From the NCBI RefSeq assembly GCF_008369935.1, contig NZ_VTUZ01000002.1:186001-250000 (forward strand): DNA of 64,000 bases. The letters run 5' to 3'. This document shows, in pieces, positions 16,882-27,810 of the stretch; the stretch's first letter is position 1, and each line of letters begins with the position of its first letter. The notes under the pieces are model-generated. The model was not told the DNA's origin. It was given only the letters and a program-made list of their open reading frames with translations, and did no database searches. The stretch comes from Paraburkholderia panacisoli (GTDB lineage Bacteria > Pseudomonadota > Gammaproteobacteria > Burkholderiales > Burkholderiaceae). Position numbers and translations under genes: made by a program.

Positions 16882-18474
16882 ATGCGAAAGAACCTGAAAA
16901 ATATCGGCCTGATTGCCGCGGGCCTTGCTACCGGTGCATTTGCCACCCTGCAACTGTCCGCCTCGGCCCAGCAACCCGCTAGCGCCGCCGCACCTCTGCC
17001 GCTAGACCAGCTCAGGCTCTTTGCCGAAGTGTTCGGACAAATCAAGCACGAATACGTCGAACCGGTCGACGACAAAAAGCTCCTCACCGCCGCGATCAAG
17101 GGCATGGTGTCGAGCCTCGACCCGCACTCGTCGTATCTCGACAAGACCGATTACGAGGAACTGCAGGAGCAGACCAAGGGTCGCTTCGCGGGTCTGGGTA
17201 TCGAGATTTCGTCGGAAGACGGCCTGATCAAGGTGATTTCTCCGATCGAAGACACGCCCGCGTTCCGCGCCGGCATCCGTCCGGGCGACCTGATCACCCG
17301 CATCAACGACAAGCCCGTGCGCGGCATGACGCTCGACCAGGCGGTCAAGCAGATGCGCGGCGAGCCGGGCACCAAGGTCACGCTCACGATCTTCCGCAAG
17401 ACCGACGACCGCACGTTCCCGCTCACGGTGACGCGCGCGATCATCAAGGTCCAGTCGGTCAAGGCGAAGATTCTGGCGCCGGGCTTCGCGTACGTGCGCG
17501 TCACCAGCTTCCAGGAACGCACCACGCCTGATCTGGCCGCCAAGCTGCAAGACATTGCGCGTCAGGAGCCGAACCTGAAGGGTCTTATCCTCGATCTGCG
17601 CAACAACGGCGGCGGTCTGCTGCAAAGCGCGGTCGGCGTGGCCGGCGCGTTCCTGCCGCCGAATTCGGTAGTGGTGTCCACCAACGGCCAGATTCCCGAT
17701 TCGAAGCAGGTCTATCGCGACACCTACGACAACTACCGCCTGCAGTCCTTCGACAACGATCCGCTGAAGGACATCCCGGCAATCTTCAAGACCGTGCCGA
17801 TGGTCGTGCTGACCAACGCGTATTCGGCGTCGGCGTCGGAAATCGTCGCGGGCGCGCTGCAGGATCAGCATCGTGCGCTGATCCTCGGCAAGACCACCTT
17901 TGGCAAGGGTTCGGTGCAAACCGTGCGCCCCATGACGGCGGACACCGCGCTGCGCCTGACCACCGCGTACTACTACACGCCGAGCGGCCGTTCGATCCAG
18001 AACAAGGGCATCCGCCCCGACATTCCGGTCGATCAGTACGCAGAAGGCGATCCGGACGACGCGCTCGTGACCCGCGAAGTCGACTACTCGAATCACCTTG
18101 CGAACACACAAGACCCGAACGAGAAGAAGGAAGCGGAACAGCGCGAACAGGAACGCATGGACCAGTTGCGCCAGCTTGAAGAGCAGAACGACAAGAAGAC
18201 GCCGGAACAGCGTCAGAAGGATCGTGAGCGCAAGCCGGTGGAATTCGGTTCGAACGACGACTTCATGATGCAGCAGGCACTGGACAAGCTCGAAGGCAAG
18301 CCGGTTCAGGAATCGAAGTCGCTGACCGAGCGTCGTCTTGCGCAGAACAAGCCGGCCACGTCGGCGTCCGCGCCGGTCGCGGTGAAGCCGACCCAACCGG
18401 TTCCGGGTGGATCGGGAACGGCCCCGGCCGCAGTTCCGGCGCCTGGCTCGGCTCCGGCTACGCAAGGCAAGTAA
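16882..18474 (+). CDS. ctpA: S41 family C-terminal processing protease
   Basis: A 530-residue periplasmic serine protease. Order: signal/anchor helix (about residues 6-30), N-terminal helical domain (LRLFAEVFGQIKHEYVEPVDDKKLL), PDZ domain (about 100-190), and the S41 core with the nucleophile Ser in YSASASEIVAGAL (314-326) and the general-base Lys342 in GKTTFGKGSVQT. A charged coiled-coil-like stretch (about 425-470) and a Pro/Ala-rich tail follow. CtpA-type proteases cut periplasmic proteins, often peptidoglycan hydrolases. The ATG at 16882 gives a clean signal sequence; upstream frame is ignored. Confidence 0.96.
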   Translation: MRKNLKNIGLIAAGLATGAFATLQLSASAQQPASAAAPLPLDQLRLFAEVFGQIKHEYVEPVDDKKLLTAAIKGMVSSLDPHSSYLDKTDYEELQEQTKGRFAGLGIEISSEDGLIKVISPIEDTPAFRAGIRPGDLITRINDKPVRGMTLDQAVKQMRGEPGTKVTLTIFRKTDDRTFPLTVTRAIIKVQSVKAKILAPGFAYVRVTSFQERTTPDLAAKLQDIARQEPNLKGLILDLRNNGGGLLQSAVGVAGAFLPPNSVVVSTNGQIPDSKQVYRDTYDNYRLQSFDNDPLKDIPAIFKTVPMVVLTNAYSASASEIVAGALQDQHRALILGKTTFGKGSVQTVRPMTADTALRLTTAYYYTPSGRSIQNKGIRPDIPVDQYAEGDPDDALVTREVDYSNHLANTQDPNEKKEAEQREQERMDQLRQLEEQNDKKTPEQRQKDRERKPVEFGSNDDFMMQQALDKLEGKPVQESKSLTERRLAQNKPATSASAPVAVKPTQPVPGGSGTAPAAVPAPGSAPATQGK

Positions 18475-18636
18475 GCAGCAACCCTCGCGAGTCTTCACGG
18501 CGAATCATGCCGCGAAGATTCGCCGCAGGACCCTCTACGAGCCGCACCCTTCGCGCGACTAAAATAACAGCCACGAAACGCGCGTTGCAGCCCGCAGGTC
18601 TGAGTCCCATTGCGCGACACACTCGCGCGCCCCGCC

Positions 18637-19395
18637 ATGAATGACGATCAACTCCTCCGTTACTCCCGCCACATCCTCGTCGACGAAATCGGCATCGAGG
18701 CGCAGCAGCGCTTTATCGACGCGCACGCGATCATCATCGGCGCGGGCGGTCTGGGTTCTCCCGCGGCCATGTACCTCGCGGCGGCAGGCGTTGGTCGTCT
18801 GACACTGGTCGACGCCGATACGGTTGATTTGACCAACCTGCAGCGGCAGATCCTGCATGTGAGCGCGTCGGTCGGGCGCCGGAAGGTGGACTCCGGACGC
18901 GACGCGATCGCGCAGATCAATCCCGAGGTGGTGGTGAACGCGGTCGCCGAGCGGGTCGACGATGTTTGGCTCGATCGCGAGGTGCCCCATGCGACCGTCG
19001 TGCTCGATTGCACCGACAACTTCGCGACACGTCACGCGATCAACCGCGCGTGCGTGAAGCATCGCGTGCCGCTGGTATCGGGTGCGGCGTTGCGTTTCGA
19101 CGGCCAGATCAGCACGTTCGATTTCCGCGATGAAGCGTCGCCCTGCTATGCGTGCGTGTTCCCGGAAGACCAGCCGTTCGAAGAAGTCGCGTGCTCGACG
19201 ATGGGTGTGTTCGCGCCGACGGTCGGCATCATCGGTTCGATGCAGGCCGCCGAAGCGCTCAAGGTGATTGGGGAAATCGGCACGCCGTTGCGGGGCCGTC
19301 TGATGATGCTCGATTCGCTGCGGATGGAATGGAACACGATGCGCGTTGGGCGCCAGCCGGATTGTCCGGTATGCGGCGAGCCGCATCGGACTTGA
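18637..19395 (+). CDS. HesA/MoeB/ThiF family adenylyltransferase
   Basis: A 252-residue E1-like enzyme that adenylates the C-terminal Gly of a sulfur-carrier protein (MoaD or ThiS). The ATP loop IIIGAGGLGSPAAMYLAAAGVG, the VDADTVDLTNLQRQ motif, the catalytic Cys in EEVACSTMGVFAP and the two zinc CxxC pairs (CYAC, CPVC) are present. There is no C-terminal rhodanese domain. With no moa or thi genes nearby, MoeB and ThiF cannot be told apart here. The start is ATG 18637; a TTG at 18610 is also in frame. It follows ctpA and is closed by a bidirectional terminator. Confidence 0.92.
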   Translation: MNDDQLLRYSRHILVDEIGIEAQQRFIDAHAIIIGAGGLGSPAAMYLAAAGVGRLTLVDADTVDLTNLQRQILHVSASVGRRKVDSGRDAIAQINPEVVVNAVAERVDDVWLDREVPHATVVLDCTDNFATRHAINRACVKHRVPLVSGAALRFDGQISTFDFRDEASPCYACVFPEDQPFEEVACSTMGVFAPTVGIIGSMQAAEALKVIGEIGTPLRGRLMMLDSLRMEWNTMRVGRQPDCPVCGEPHRT

Positions 19396-19423
19396 TGTCT
19401 GCGCTGAACCAAAGCTGAACGGA

Positions 19424-19449
19424 AAACGCCGCACACGAGTGCGGCGTTT
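19424..19449. terminator. Bidirectional terminator between the MoeB-like gene and ptsI
   Basis: An 11-bp perfect inverted repeat AAACGCCGCAC / GTGCGGCGTTT with a four-base loop (ACGA) sits between two convergent genes. The terminal A/T triplets give a short T-run in both directions, so it can end both transcripts. Confidence 0.8.
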
Positions 19450-19482
19450 CACATTGGGACACGCGCCCGGCTAGCCGACCCT

Positions 19483-21231
<1,749 letters not shown>

Positions 21232-21441
21232 GCGCACCTCCTCTAGTTGTGTGATGCCGCGGCAAACCGCTGCAATGCTCTCAGACTATCGTCGTCATTA
21301 TAAATTCCGCGCCCTCCGCGCGAGTGTCACGGGTGTGTGCAGCGCAGCACGAATTAACGCAATCAATACGACAACCCGCCTTCAGCCGCTTTCGTTTCAA
21401 CGACGCGAGTAGTGTGGGGTGATCTGCCATTGTCGCGCGCT

Positions 21442-21471
21442 AAAAAAAACGCCGCGGACAGCCGCGGCGTT
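21442..21471 (-). terminator. Intrinsic terminator between ptsH and ptsI
   Basis: A 10-bp perfect stem (AACGCCGCGG at 21448-21457, CCGCGGCGTT at 21462-21471) with a four-base loop. On the minus strand it is followed by eight T residues. It lies 30 bases after the ptsH stop and about 210 bases before the ptsI start, inside what would otherwise be a ptsH-ptsI operon. Confidence 0.85.
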
Positions 21472-21500
21472 GGTGCTCATTGCAACGTGCACGCGCGACT

Positions 21501-21770
21501 TCACTGACCCTCGCCGAATTTATCGGCAATCAGTTTCAACAATGCGTCCATCGCATCTTTTTCGTCGGCGCCTTCCGTTTCGATCAGCACCGTGCTGCCG
21601 ATGCCCGCGGCCAGCATCATCACACCCATGATGCTTTTGGCATTGATGCGGCGGCCATTGCGGCTCATCCAGATTTCCGCCTGGTAGTTGCCCGCGAGTT
21701 GCGTCAACTTGGCCGACGCACGTGCGTGCAGCCCCAGCTTGTTCACAATAGTCGTTTCCTGTTGAAGCAT
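21501..21770 (-). CDS. ptsH: Phosphocarrier protein HPr
   Basis: An 89-residue HPr. The phosphorylated His15 is in KLGLHARASAKL and the regulatory Ser46 in NAKSIMGVMMLAAG, both at canonical numbers when translation starts at ATG 21770. It relays phosphate from EI to the EIIA(Man) protein encoded just upstream. No sugar-specific EIIB or EIIC is encoded here, which fits the incomplete, regulatory PTS known in beta-proteobacteria. The Ser46 context suggests that HPr kinase could act on it, but hprK is not in the window. Confidence 0.97.
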   Translation of the reverse strand: MLQQETTIVNKLGLHARASAKLTQLAGNYQAEIWMSRNGRRINAKSIMGVMMLAAGIGSTVLIETEGADEKDAMDALLKLIADKFGEGQ

Positions 21771-21858
21771 GTGATGTCCAGAGCGCGGGTAATGTGTTGT
21801 GAAAGGTGAACCTGCAAGCAAAGCACTTGCGACGCGTTTGAAGGGTGACGCGGTCCGC

Positions 21859-22377
21859 TTACAAACCGGCCGCGTCGGTCTTCTGGGTCAGGTCAGCCTC
21901 AGCCGGCAATGCGGGCAGACAGTCGCCGGGCGCAGCATCCGGTGGCAACGCCGGCGAGCAGTCGCAGGACGCCGGCACGGGCGCCGGGGTAGCGGGTCCG
22001 ATCGCATGCACGCCCTTGGTCGCGCCGGTGAGCGCCTTGTCGACCAGCGTGTCGAGCGGCGTCGCGCGATAACACACCGCGCGCACCAGCATCGGCAAAT
22101 TGACGCCGCATAGCACGCGCACATTCGGCACCGTGGCGAGTCGGCCCGCGATATTCGCCGGCGTCGCGCCGAACATATCCGTGAGCACGAGCGCGCCGTT
22201 CTCTTCCTTCAGCCGCTCGATTTCCGAATAAGCGAACGCGACCATTTCCGTCGGTTCGCAATTGGGCGATACGTCGATCACGCCGATGCGCGCCGGCAAG
22301 CCACCATAGATGTGCGAAATACAATCGCGCAACGCGGTGGCAAATGGAGCGTGCGCAATGATCAGAATGCCTGCCAT
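21859..22377 (-). CDS. PTS EIIA component, mannose family
   Basis: A 172-residue protein. Residues 1 to about 130 form an EIIA(Man) domain with the phospho-His in MAGILIIAHAPFATALRDC and LVLTDMFGATPANIAGRLA. The remaining 40 residues are a Pro/Ala-rich tail with several Cys (PASCDCSPALPPDAAPGDCL), which is not part of the family fold. No EIIB/IIC/IID genes are adjacent, so the protein is probably a regulatory phosphate acceptor rather than part of a sugar transporter. The start is ATG 22377. It precedes ptsH by 88 bases on the same strand. Confidence 0.92.
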   Translation of the reverse strand: MAGILIIAHAPFATALRDCISHIYGGLPARIGVIDVSPNCEPTEMVAFAYSEIERLKEENGALVLTDMFGATPANIAGRLATVPNVRVLCGVNLPMLVRAVCYRATPLDTLVDKALTGATKGVHAIGPATPAPVPASCDCSPALPPDAAPGDCLPALPAEADLTQKTDAAGL

Positions 22378-22717
22378 GTCAGCCTTACTACAAAAGAACG
22401 GCCTCGAACCGTGGACCGGGACGAAGCCCGATTCGTCAGCGCCCTCGACCGGCCGTGGGTCATGAGAGCCGGAACGCACCCTTTGACGAGCGACTGCCGA
22501 CGCGTGGCGCGATGCCGGCGCCGCCGAAGCCCTGCTCGTTCACCTTCCGCGAGCCGTGCCGCCGACGCCCGTCACAAGGCATCGATCCGGCTTGGCGCGG
22601 AAGAGCGGGCATTGTATCAGGCTCATTTTCCCGCCAAATACGGCGCCGCGCTCGCGGCGACTTGCCTCGATCTACTACTCAGGTTGGGCGCCCCGGCGCG
22701 CATTCAAGGCCCGCGCT
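22378..22717. other. Intergenic region between gshB and the EIIA gene
   Basis: A 340-base gap between two minus-strand genes. Short frames in it have no recognisable domain and look like GC-driven openings. It probably holds the promoter of the EIIA-HPr genes, but I see no clear -35/-10 pair or RNA gene. Confidence 0.4.
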
Positions 22718-23674
22718 TCAAGCCGCCGCGCGCTCCAGCGCGTCGATGAACATCGCGGCCACGTCGAAGCCGGTCTGATCCATGATCTCGCGGAAACACG
22801 TCGGACTCGTCACGTTGACTTCGGTCAGCCAGTCGCCGATCGCATCCAGCCCGACCAGCAACAGACCGCGCGCCGCGAGCACCGGCGCGAGCGTGTCGGC
22901 GATCTTGCGATCATGCTCGGTGAGCGGGCGCGCGACGCCCAACCCGCCGGCCGCCAGGTTGCCGCGCACTTCATTCCCCTGAGGAATACGCGCGAGCGAA
23001 TACGGCACGGCTTCGCCGCCGATCAGCAAAATACGCTTGTCGCCCTCCTTGATCTCGGGGATGAACTTCTGCGCCATCACCGAACGCGCGCCGTCATGGC
23101 TCAACATTTCGATGATCGAGCCGAGGTTCATGCCGTCGGCCTTCACACGAAACACGCCCATGCCGCCCATGCCGTCGAGCGGCTTGAGGATCACGTCGCC
23201 GTGCTGCTCATGGAACGCGCGCAAACGGCTCGCGTCGCGCGTGACCAGCGTGGGCGTGACGAATTGCGCGAACTCGCCGATCGCCAGCTTTTCCGAATGA
23301 TCGCGAATCGCCTGCGGCTTGTTGAAGATGCGCGCGCCGCCGCGCTCGGCCAATTCGAGCAGCCACGTCGACGTCACATATTCCATGTCGAACGGCGGGT
23401 CCTTGCGCATCACCACCGCAGTGAAGCTTTTCAACGCGCGCGGCGCCGCGGGGTCAGCGGCGTACCAGACGTCGCGATGCAGATCGGTCACGTCGCCGAC
23501 GATCGCCACACGCTGCACGTTCGCTTCGACGTCGCCGCCCGTCCACGCCAGATGCTTCGGCTCGCACGTGTACACCACGTGGCCGCGGCGCGCCGCTTCC
23601 GCCATCATCGAATAGGTCGAGTCTTTGTAGATCTTGAACTGCTTGAGCGGATCGGCGATGAAAAGAATATCCAT
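22718..23674 (-). CDS. gshB: Glutathione synthetase
   Basis: A 318-residue ATP-grasp enzyme that joins glycine to gamma-glutamylcysteine. The N-terminal MDILFIADPLKQFKIYKDST, the MRKDPPFDMEYVTSTWLLE segment, the ATP-binding VILKPLDGMGGMGVFRV loop and the C-terminal LLVGLDAIGDWLTEVNVTSP are typical of proteobacterial GshB. The start is ATG 23674. It lies 102 bases after gshA on the same strand, so both glutathione steps are encoded together, as usual in this group. Confidence 0.97.
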   Translation of the reverse strand: MDILFIADPLKQFKIYKDSTYSMMAEAARRGHVVYTCEPKHLAWTGGDVEANVQRVAIVGDVTDLHRDVWYAADPAAPRALKSFTAVVMRKDPPFDMEYVTSTWLLELAERGGARIFNKPQAIRDHSEKLAIGEFAQFVTPTLVTRDASRLRAFHEQHGDVILKPLDGMGGMGVFRVKADGMNLGSIIEMLSHDGARSVMAQKFIPEIKEGDKRILLIGGEAVPYSLARIPQGNEVRGNLAAGGLGVARPLTEHDRKIADTLAPVLAARGLLLVGLDAIGDWLTEVNVTSPTCFREIMDQTGFDVAAMFIDALERAAA

Positions 23675-23776
23675 GAAGGTTCCGGTGCGCCCTGACGGGC
23701 TTGGCATTGATCGTAAATATAGTCGGTGAAAATGGCGATGGCGGCACGCATGCCGCCATCGGCCACCTCGGGTGGC

Positions 23777-25066
23777 TTAGACCTGGATCGCTTCCGGATC
23801 GGTCTTTTCCAGTTCGACCGATGCGGCCAGCAGTCCGAGCCGCGCCACCACGCCGTACATGTAGAAGCGGTTCGGCGGCGCCGCGCCGGGCTTGGCGTGT
23901 GCGTCGGGCAGCGCCGTATGCTCGAAGCCGAGCGGCACGAAGTGCATGCCGGGCGCGTTCAGATTCTGGTCGCGCTCGCGGCTGCCGTGCACGCGGTAAA
24001 AACCGCCCACCACATAGCGGTCGATCATGTAGACGACCGGTTCCGCGACTTCTTCACCGATGCGCTCGAAGGTGTACACGCCTTCCTGCACGATCACGTC
24101 GTGCACTTCGAGGCCGTCCTTGGTGGCCGCCATCTTCGCGCGTTCGCGCTTGGTGAGCGCGGCCACTTCGGATGCGTCGTGCACGGTCATCACACCCATG
24201 CCATAGGTGCCCGCGTCCGACTTGATGACGACATACGGTTTCTCGGAGATGCCGTACTCGCGATACTTCTTGGCGATCTTCTTGAGGACGCCGTCGATCG
24301 CGTCGGTCAGCGCTTCCTCGCCGGTGCGCTCCTGGAAATCAACGCCTTCGACGTGCGCGAAGTACGGATTGATCATCCACGGATCGATCTCGACCATCTT
24401 CGCGAACTTTTTCGCAACGTCGTCATAGCAGGAGAAATGCGTCGATTTGCGGCGCACCGCCCAGCCCGCATGCAACGGCGGCAGCAGGTACTGCTCGTGC
24501 AGATTTTCGAGCACAGGCGGAATGCCGCCCGACAGATCGTTGTTCAGCAGAATCGAGCACGGGTCGAAATTCTTCAGGCCGAGGCGCCGCTGCGAACGCT
24601 CGAGCGGTTCGAGCACGAGCTTCTGCCCGTCCGACAGCGCGATCGTGACGGGACCATTGATGCTTTCGTCGAGCGTACCGAAACGCACGTTCAAACCGGC
24701 CTGACGCATGATCGCGGCCAGACGCGCGACGTTTTCCAGGTAGAACGCGTTGCGCGTGTGGCGCTCGGGAATCACCAGCAGGTTCTTCGCGTCCGGGCAG
24801 ATCTTCTCGATCGACGCCATCGCGGCCTGCACGGCGAGCGGCAATACTTCCTGCGGCAAGTTGTTGAATGCGCCGGGGAACAGATTGGTGTCGACCGGCG
24901 CGAGCTTGAAACCAGCGTTACGCAGATCGACGGAACAGTAGAACGGCGGCGTGTGCTCCTGCCATTCGAGCCGGAACCAGCGTTCGATGGCGGGTGTGGC
25001 GTCGAGGATCTTCCGCTCGAGATCGAGCAGCGGGCCGTTTAACGCCGTAACTAGGTGCGGAACCAT
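23777..25066 (-). CDS. gshA: Glutamate-cysteine ligase, proteobacterial GshA type
   Basis: A 429-residue enzyme for the first step of glutathione synthesis. It belongs to the ATP-grasp-like GshA family of beta-proteobacteria rather than the E. coli type. Visible signatures are VPHLVTALNGPLLDLERKI at the N-terminus, YCSVDLRNAGFKLAPVDTNLFPGAFNNL, SILLNNDLSGGIPPVLE and the metal/ATP region VVIKSDAGTYGMGVMTVHDA. Length fits the family. The start is ATG 25066. gshB follows. Confidence 0.96.
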   Translation of the reverse strand: MVPHLVTALNGPLLDLERKILDATPAIERWFRLEWQEHTPPFYCSVDLRNAGFKLAPVDTNLFPGAFNNLPQEVLPLAVQAAMASIEKICPDAKNLLVIPERHTRNAFYLENVARLAAIMRQAGLNVRFGTLDESINGPVTIALSDGQKLVLEPLERSQRRLGLKNFDPCSILLNNDLSGGIPPVLENLHEQYLLPPLHAGWAVRRKSTHFSCYDDVAKKFAKMVEIDPWMINPYFAHVEGVDFQERTGEEALTDAIDGVLKKIAKKYREYGISEKPYVVIKSDAGTYGMGVMTVHDASEVAALTKRERAKMAATKDGLEVHDVIVQEGVYTFERIGEEVAEPVVYMIDRYVVGGFYRVHGSRERDQNLNAPGMHFVPLGFEHTALPDAHAKPGAAPPNRFYMYGVVARLGLLAASVELEKTDPEAIQV

Positions 25067-25215
25067 TGATCACTCGCAGACTGGAGAAAAAAGATTGTAG
25101 AGCAAATGCTTTGTCCATTTGGGGACGGTTTCTCCATTCGCAAGCGGACGCGAATGCATTCTCGCTATGGCGATGATAGGCAGGAAAAACTGCCGCTTGC
25201 AAGAGAGCGGACAAG

Positions 25216-25240
25216 AAAAAAGCCCGCCATGAAGGCGGGC
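25216..25240 (-). terminator. Terminator of the glnK-amtB operon
   Basis: A 7-bp GC stem (GCCCGCC at 25222-25228, GGCGGGC at 25234-25240) with a five-base loop, followed on the minus strand by TTTTTTCTTG. It lies about 60 bases beyond the amtB stop. Confidence 0.8.
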
Positions 25241-25302
25241 CAAATCGCTGTGCTTACACCGTGATCCAGCGAGCCCGGGAGCGCGGGCTCGCGGAGCGTT
25301 CC

Positions 25303-26784
25303 TTATTCGACGTGCTCGCCATGCAGGCTCACGTCCAGGCCTTCGCGCTCCTGTTCTTCCGTCACGCGGATGCCCATCACCATGTCGATGACCTTCAGCA
25401 GGACGAAGCTCACGACGCCACTGTAGATCAGCGTCGTCAGCACGCCCTTGGCTTGCAGAATCACGCTGCCGTCCGCGCCGCCGATGTCCTTGACCGCGAA
25501 CACACCGGTCAGCAGCGCACCCACGATCCCGCCGATGCAGTGCACGCCGAACGCGTCGAGCGAATCGTCGTAACCGAGCTTGTGCTTGAGCCACGTTGCC
25601 GACCAGAAGCAGACCACGCCGGCCACGATACCGATCACCAGCGCGCCGAGCGTACCGACGAAGCCCGAAGCCGGCGTGATCGCCACCAGACCCGCGACCG
25701 CGCCCGACACGATGCCGAGCACCGACGGCTTACCCTTGGCCGCCCACTCGGCGAACATCCAGGCGAGTGCCGCTGCGGCGGTTGCCACTTGCGTGGCGAA
25801 CATCGCGAAACCGGCACGGCCGTCAGCCGCCACCGCCGAACCCGCGTTGAAGCCGAACCAGCCCACCCACAGCATTGCGCCACCGATCAGCGTGAGCGTC
25901 AGGTTGTGCGGCGCCATCGCTTCCTTGCCGTAGCCGATACGCTTGCCGAGCACGAGCGCGCAGACCAGCGCCGCGATACCGGCGTTGATGTGCACCACCG
26001 TGCCGCCCGCGAAGTCGAGGATGCCCGCTGAAGCCAGCCAGCCGGTCGGTTCCCAGACCATGTGCGCGATCGGCGAGTAGACGATGATCGACCACAGCGT
26101 CATGAACACCAGCATCGCCGAGAATTTCATACGGTCGGCAAACGCGCCCGTGATCAGCGCCGGGGTGATGATCGCGAACGTCATCTGATAGACGCAGTAG
26201 ACCGTTTCCGGGATCGTCGGGGCCAGATGGCTGACGGTCAGCGTCGTGGCCTTGTCGCCCTTGACGTAGTTCATGCCCGCCATGAAGACGCGCGAGAAGC
26301 CGCCGATGAACGAGCCGCCCGGTGTGAAGGCAATGCTGTAGCCCACCACGATCCAGACGATCGTCACGACGCAGGTGATCGCGAAGCTTTGCATCAGGAT
26401 CGCGAGCACGCTCTTCTTGCGGACCATGCCGCCGTAGAACAGCGCCAGACCGGGGATCGTCATGAACAGCACGAGCGCGGTGGAGGTCAGCATCCAGGCG
26501 GTGTCGCCCGAATTGATCTTCGACGAATCGACCGAGAACGGCGCGGTCGGGGCTGCCGGTGCTGCCTCGGATGCAGCAGGCGCGCTGGCAGCCGCAGCGG
26601 CGGAAGCGTCAGCGGCCGGCGCCGAAGCGGCGGGTGCAGCCGAAGCGTCCGGCGCCGGCGCGCTGGCCGTCGCCTCAGGAGCCGAGGCCGCGGCAGGAGC
26701 GGAAGCGTCGTCCGCGAGGGCGGCGCCCATACCGCCCGCGACCAGCGAACCGGCCATCAGCAGGGACATCAATAATTTGCGCAT
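25303..26784 (-). CDS. amtB: Ammonium transporter AmtB with an extended periplasmic N-terminus
   Basis: A 493-residue Amt/MEP/Rh channel. After a signal peptide (about residues 1-24) comes an Ala/Ser/Pro-rich stretch of about 60 residues, then the 11-helix Amt core starting near DTAWMLTSTALVLFMTIPGL. The twin pore histidines sit in GTVVHINAG and DAFGVHCIGG. The core moves ammonium into the cell and is gated by GlnK, encoded 44 bases upstream on the same strand. The low-complexity stretch is longer than in E. coli AmtB, which has only a short cleaved signal. Expression should follow nitrogen limitation through the upstream sigma-54 promoter. Confidence 0.97.
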   Translation of the reverse strand: MRKLLMSLLMAGSLVAGGMGAALADDASAPAAASAPEATASAPAPDASAAPAASAPAADASAAAAASAPAASEAAPAAPTAPFSVDSSKINSGDTAWMLTSTALVLFMTIPGLALFYGGMVRKKSVLAILMQSFAITCVVTIVWIVVGYSIAFTPGGSFIGGFSRVFMAGMNYVKGDKATTLTVSHLAPTIPETVYCVYQMTFAIITPALITGAFADRMKFSAMLVFMTLWSIIVYSPIAHMVWEPTGWLASAGILDFAGGTVVHINAGIAALVCALVLGKRIGYGKEAMAPHNLTLTLIGGAMLWVGWFGFNAGSAVAADGRAGFAMFATQVATAAAALAWMFAEWAAKGKPSVLGIVSGAVAGLVAITPASGFVGTLGALVIGIVAGVVCFWSATWLKHKLGYDDSLDAFGVHCIGGIVGALLTGVFAVKDIGGADGSVILQAKGVLTTLIYSGVVSFVLLKVIDMVMGIRVTEEQEREGLDVSLHGEHVE

Positions 26785-26828
26785 CTTTCGTTTCCTCTTG
26801 TCGCTATTTGTGTCGCAATCTTTTCGTA

Positions 26829-27230
<402 letters not shown>

Positions 27231-27276
27231 TCACTGCCGGGGAAAAGCTTCCGACAGTGCGCGCGGGGCAGTAACA

Positions 27277-27291
27277 GCAACTCGCATGCCA
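27277..27291 (-). promoter_or_regulatory. Sigma-54 (-24/-12) promoter of glnK-amtB
   Basis: On the minus strand the sequence reads TGGCATGCGAGTTGC. GG and GC are exactly ten bases apart in the consensus frame TGGCAC-N5-TTGC, with one mismatch. Transcription would start near 27265, about 100 bases before the glnK ATG. A sigma-54 promoter upstream of glnK-amtB is the known arrangement in proteobacteria. Confidence 0.85.
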
Positions 27292-27521
27292 TGTTGTGTC
27301 AGACTGCGCCCCGCGCGCTTCGCGCAAGGGGCACAAGCGGCCTTGGCCGGATGGCTAACGATGGCGGCGCGCGGTGGCGCGGCGTATGGATCGTTGCTAG
27401 AGTGTCCGAAGGGTTTGGACGCAGAGGCGCGCACCAAAGCCGCTCATGCGGCAGCAGCGCTTAACGCGGCACGCACCAAGATTGCCCATGCGGGGCGACC
27501 GAGCACAGGCGTAACGAGAAA

Positions 27522-27538
27522 TGCACATCTTTTGTGCA
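27522..27538. promoter_or_regulatory. NtrC-type binding site
   Basis: The perfect 6-5-6 palindrome TGCACA-TCTTT-TGTGCA matches the NtrC consensus TGCACC-N5-GGTGCA in spacing and in five of six bases per arm. It is about 230 bases upstream of the glnK -24 element and only 15 bases before the ubiK ATG, so it could act as an enhancer for glnK and also affect ubiK. Confidence 0.7.
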
Positions 27539-27552
27539 CAAAGGGGAACACC

Positions 27553-27810
27553 ATGAAACAACCGAACGATGTTTTTAACGACTTTCAGGCTCGCATGAGC
27601 GAGCTGTTCAAGAACTCGCCGGCCAAAGATGTCGAACGCAACGTCAAAGCCATGCTATCGCAGGGCTTTTCGAAACTCGATCTGGTCACGCGCGAGGAAT
27701 TCGATACGCAGACTCAGGTGCTGGTGCGCACCCGCGCGCGCCTCGAAGAACTGGAGCGCCGCGTCGCCGAACTCGAACAGAAGCTGCCGGTCACGACGCA
27801 AATGCCCTAA
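27553..27810 (+). CDS. ubiK: Ubiquinone biosynthesis accessory factor UbiK
   Basis: An 85-residue, mostly helical protein. The N-terminal NDVFNDFQARMSELFKNSPAKDVERNVKAML and the C-terminal coiled coil (RARLEELERRVAELEQKLP) fit the UbiK/YqiC family, which supports the UbiJ-linked ubiquinone complex. The ATG at 27553 is preceded by AGGGGA. The frame is open far upstream, but the added part is not conserved in character. It is divergent from glnK and precedes comM by 124 bases. Confidence 0.93.
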   Translation: MKQPNDVFNDFQARMSELFKNSPAKDVERNVKAMLSQGFSKLDLVTREEFDTQTQVLVRTRARLEELERRVAELEQKLPVTTQMP

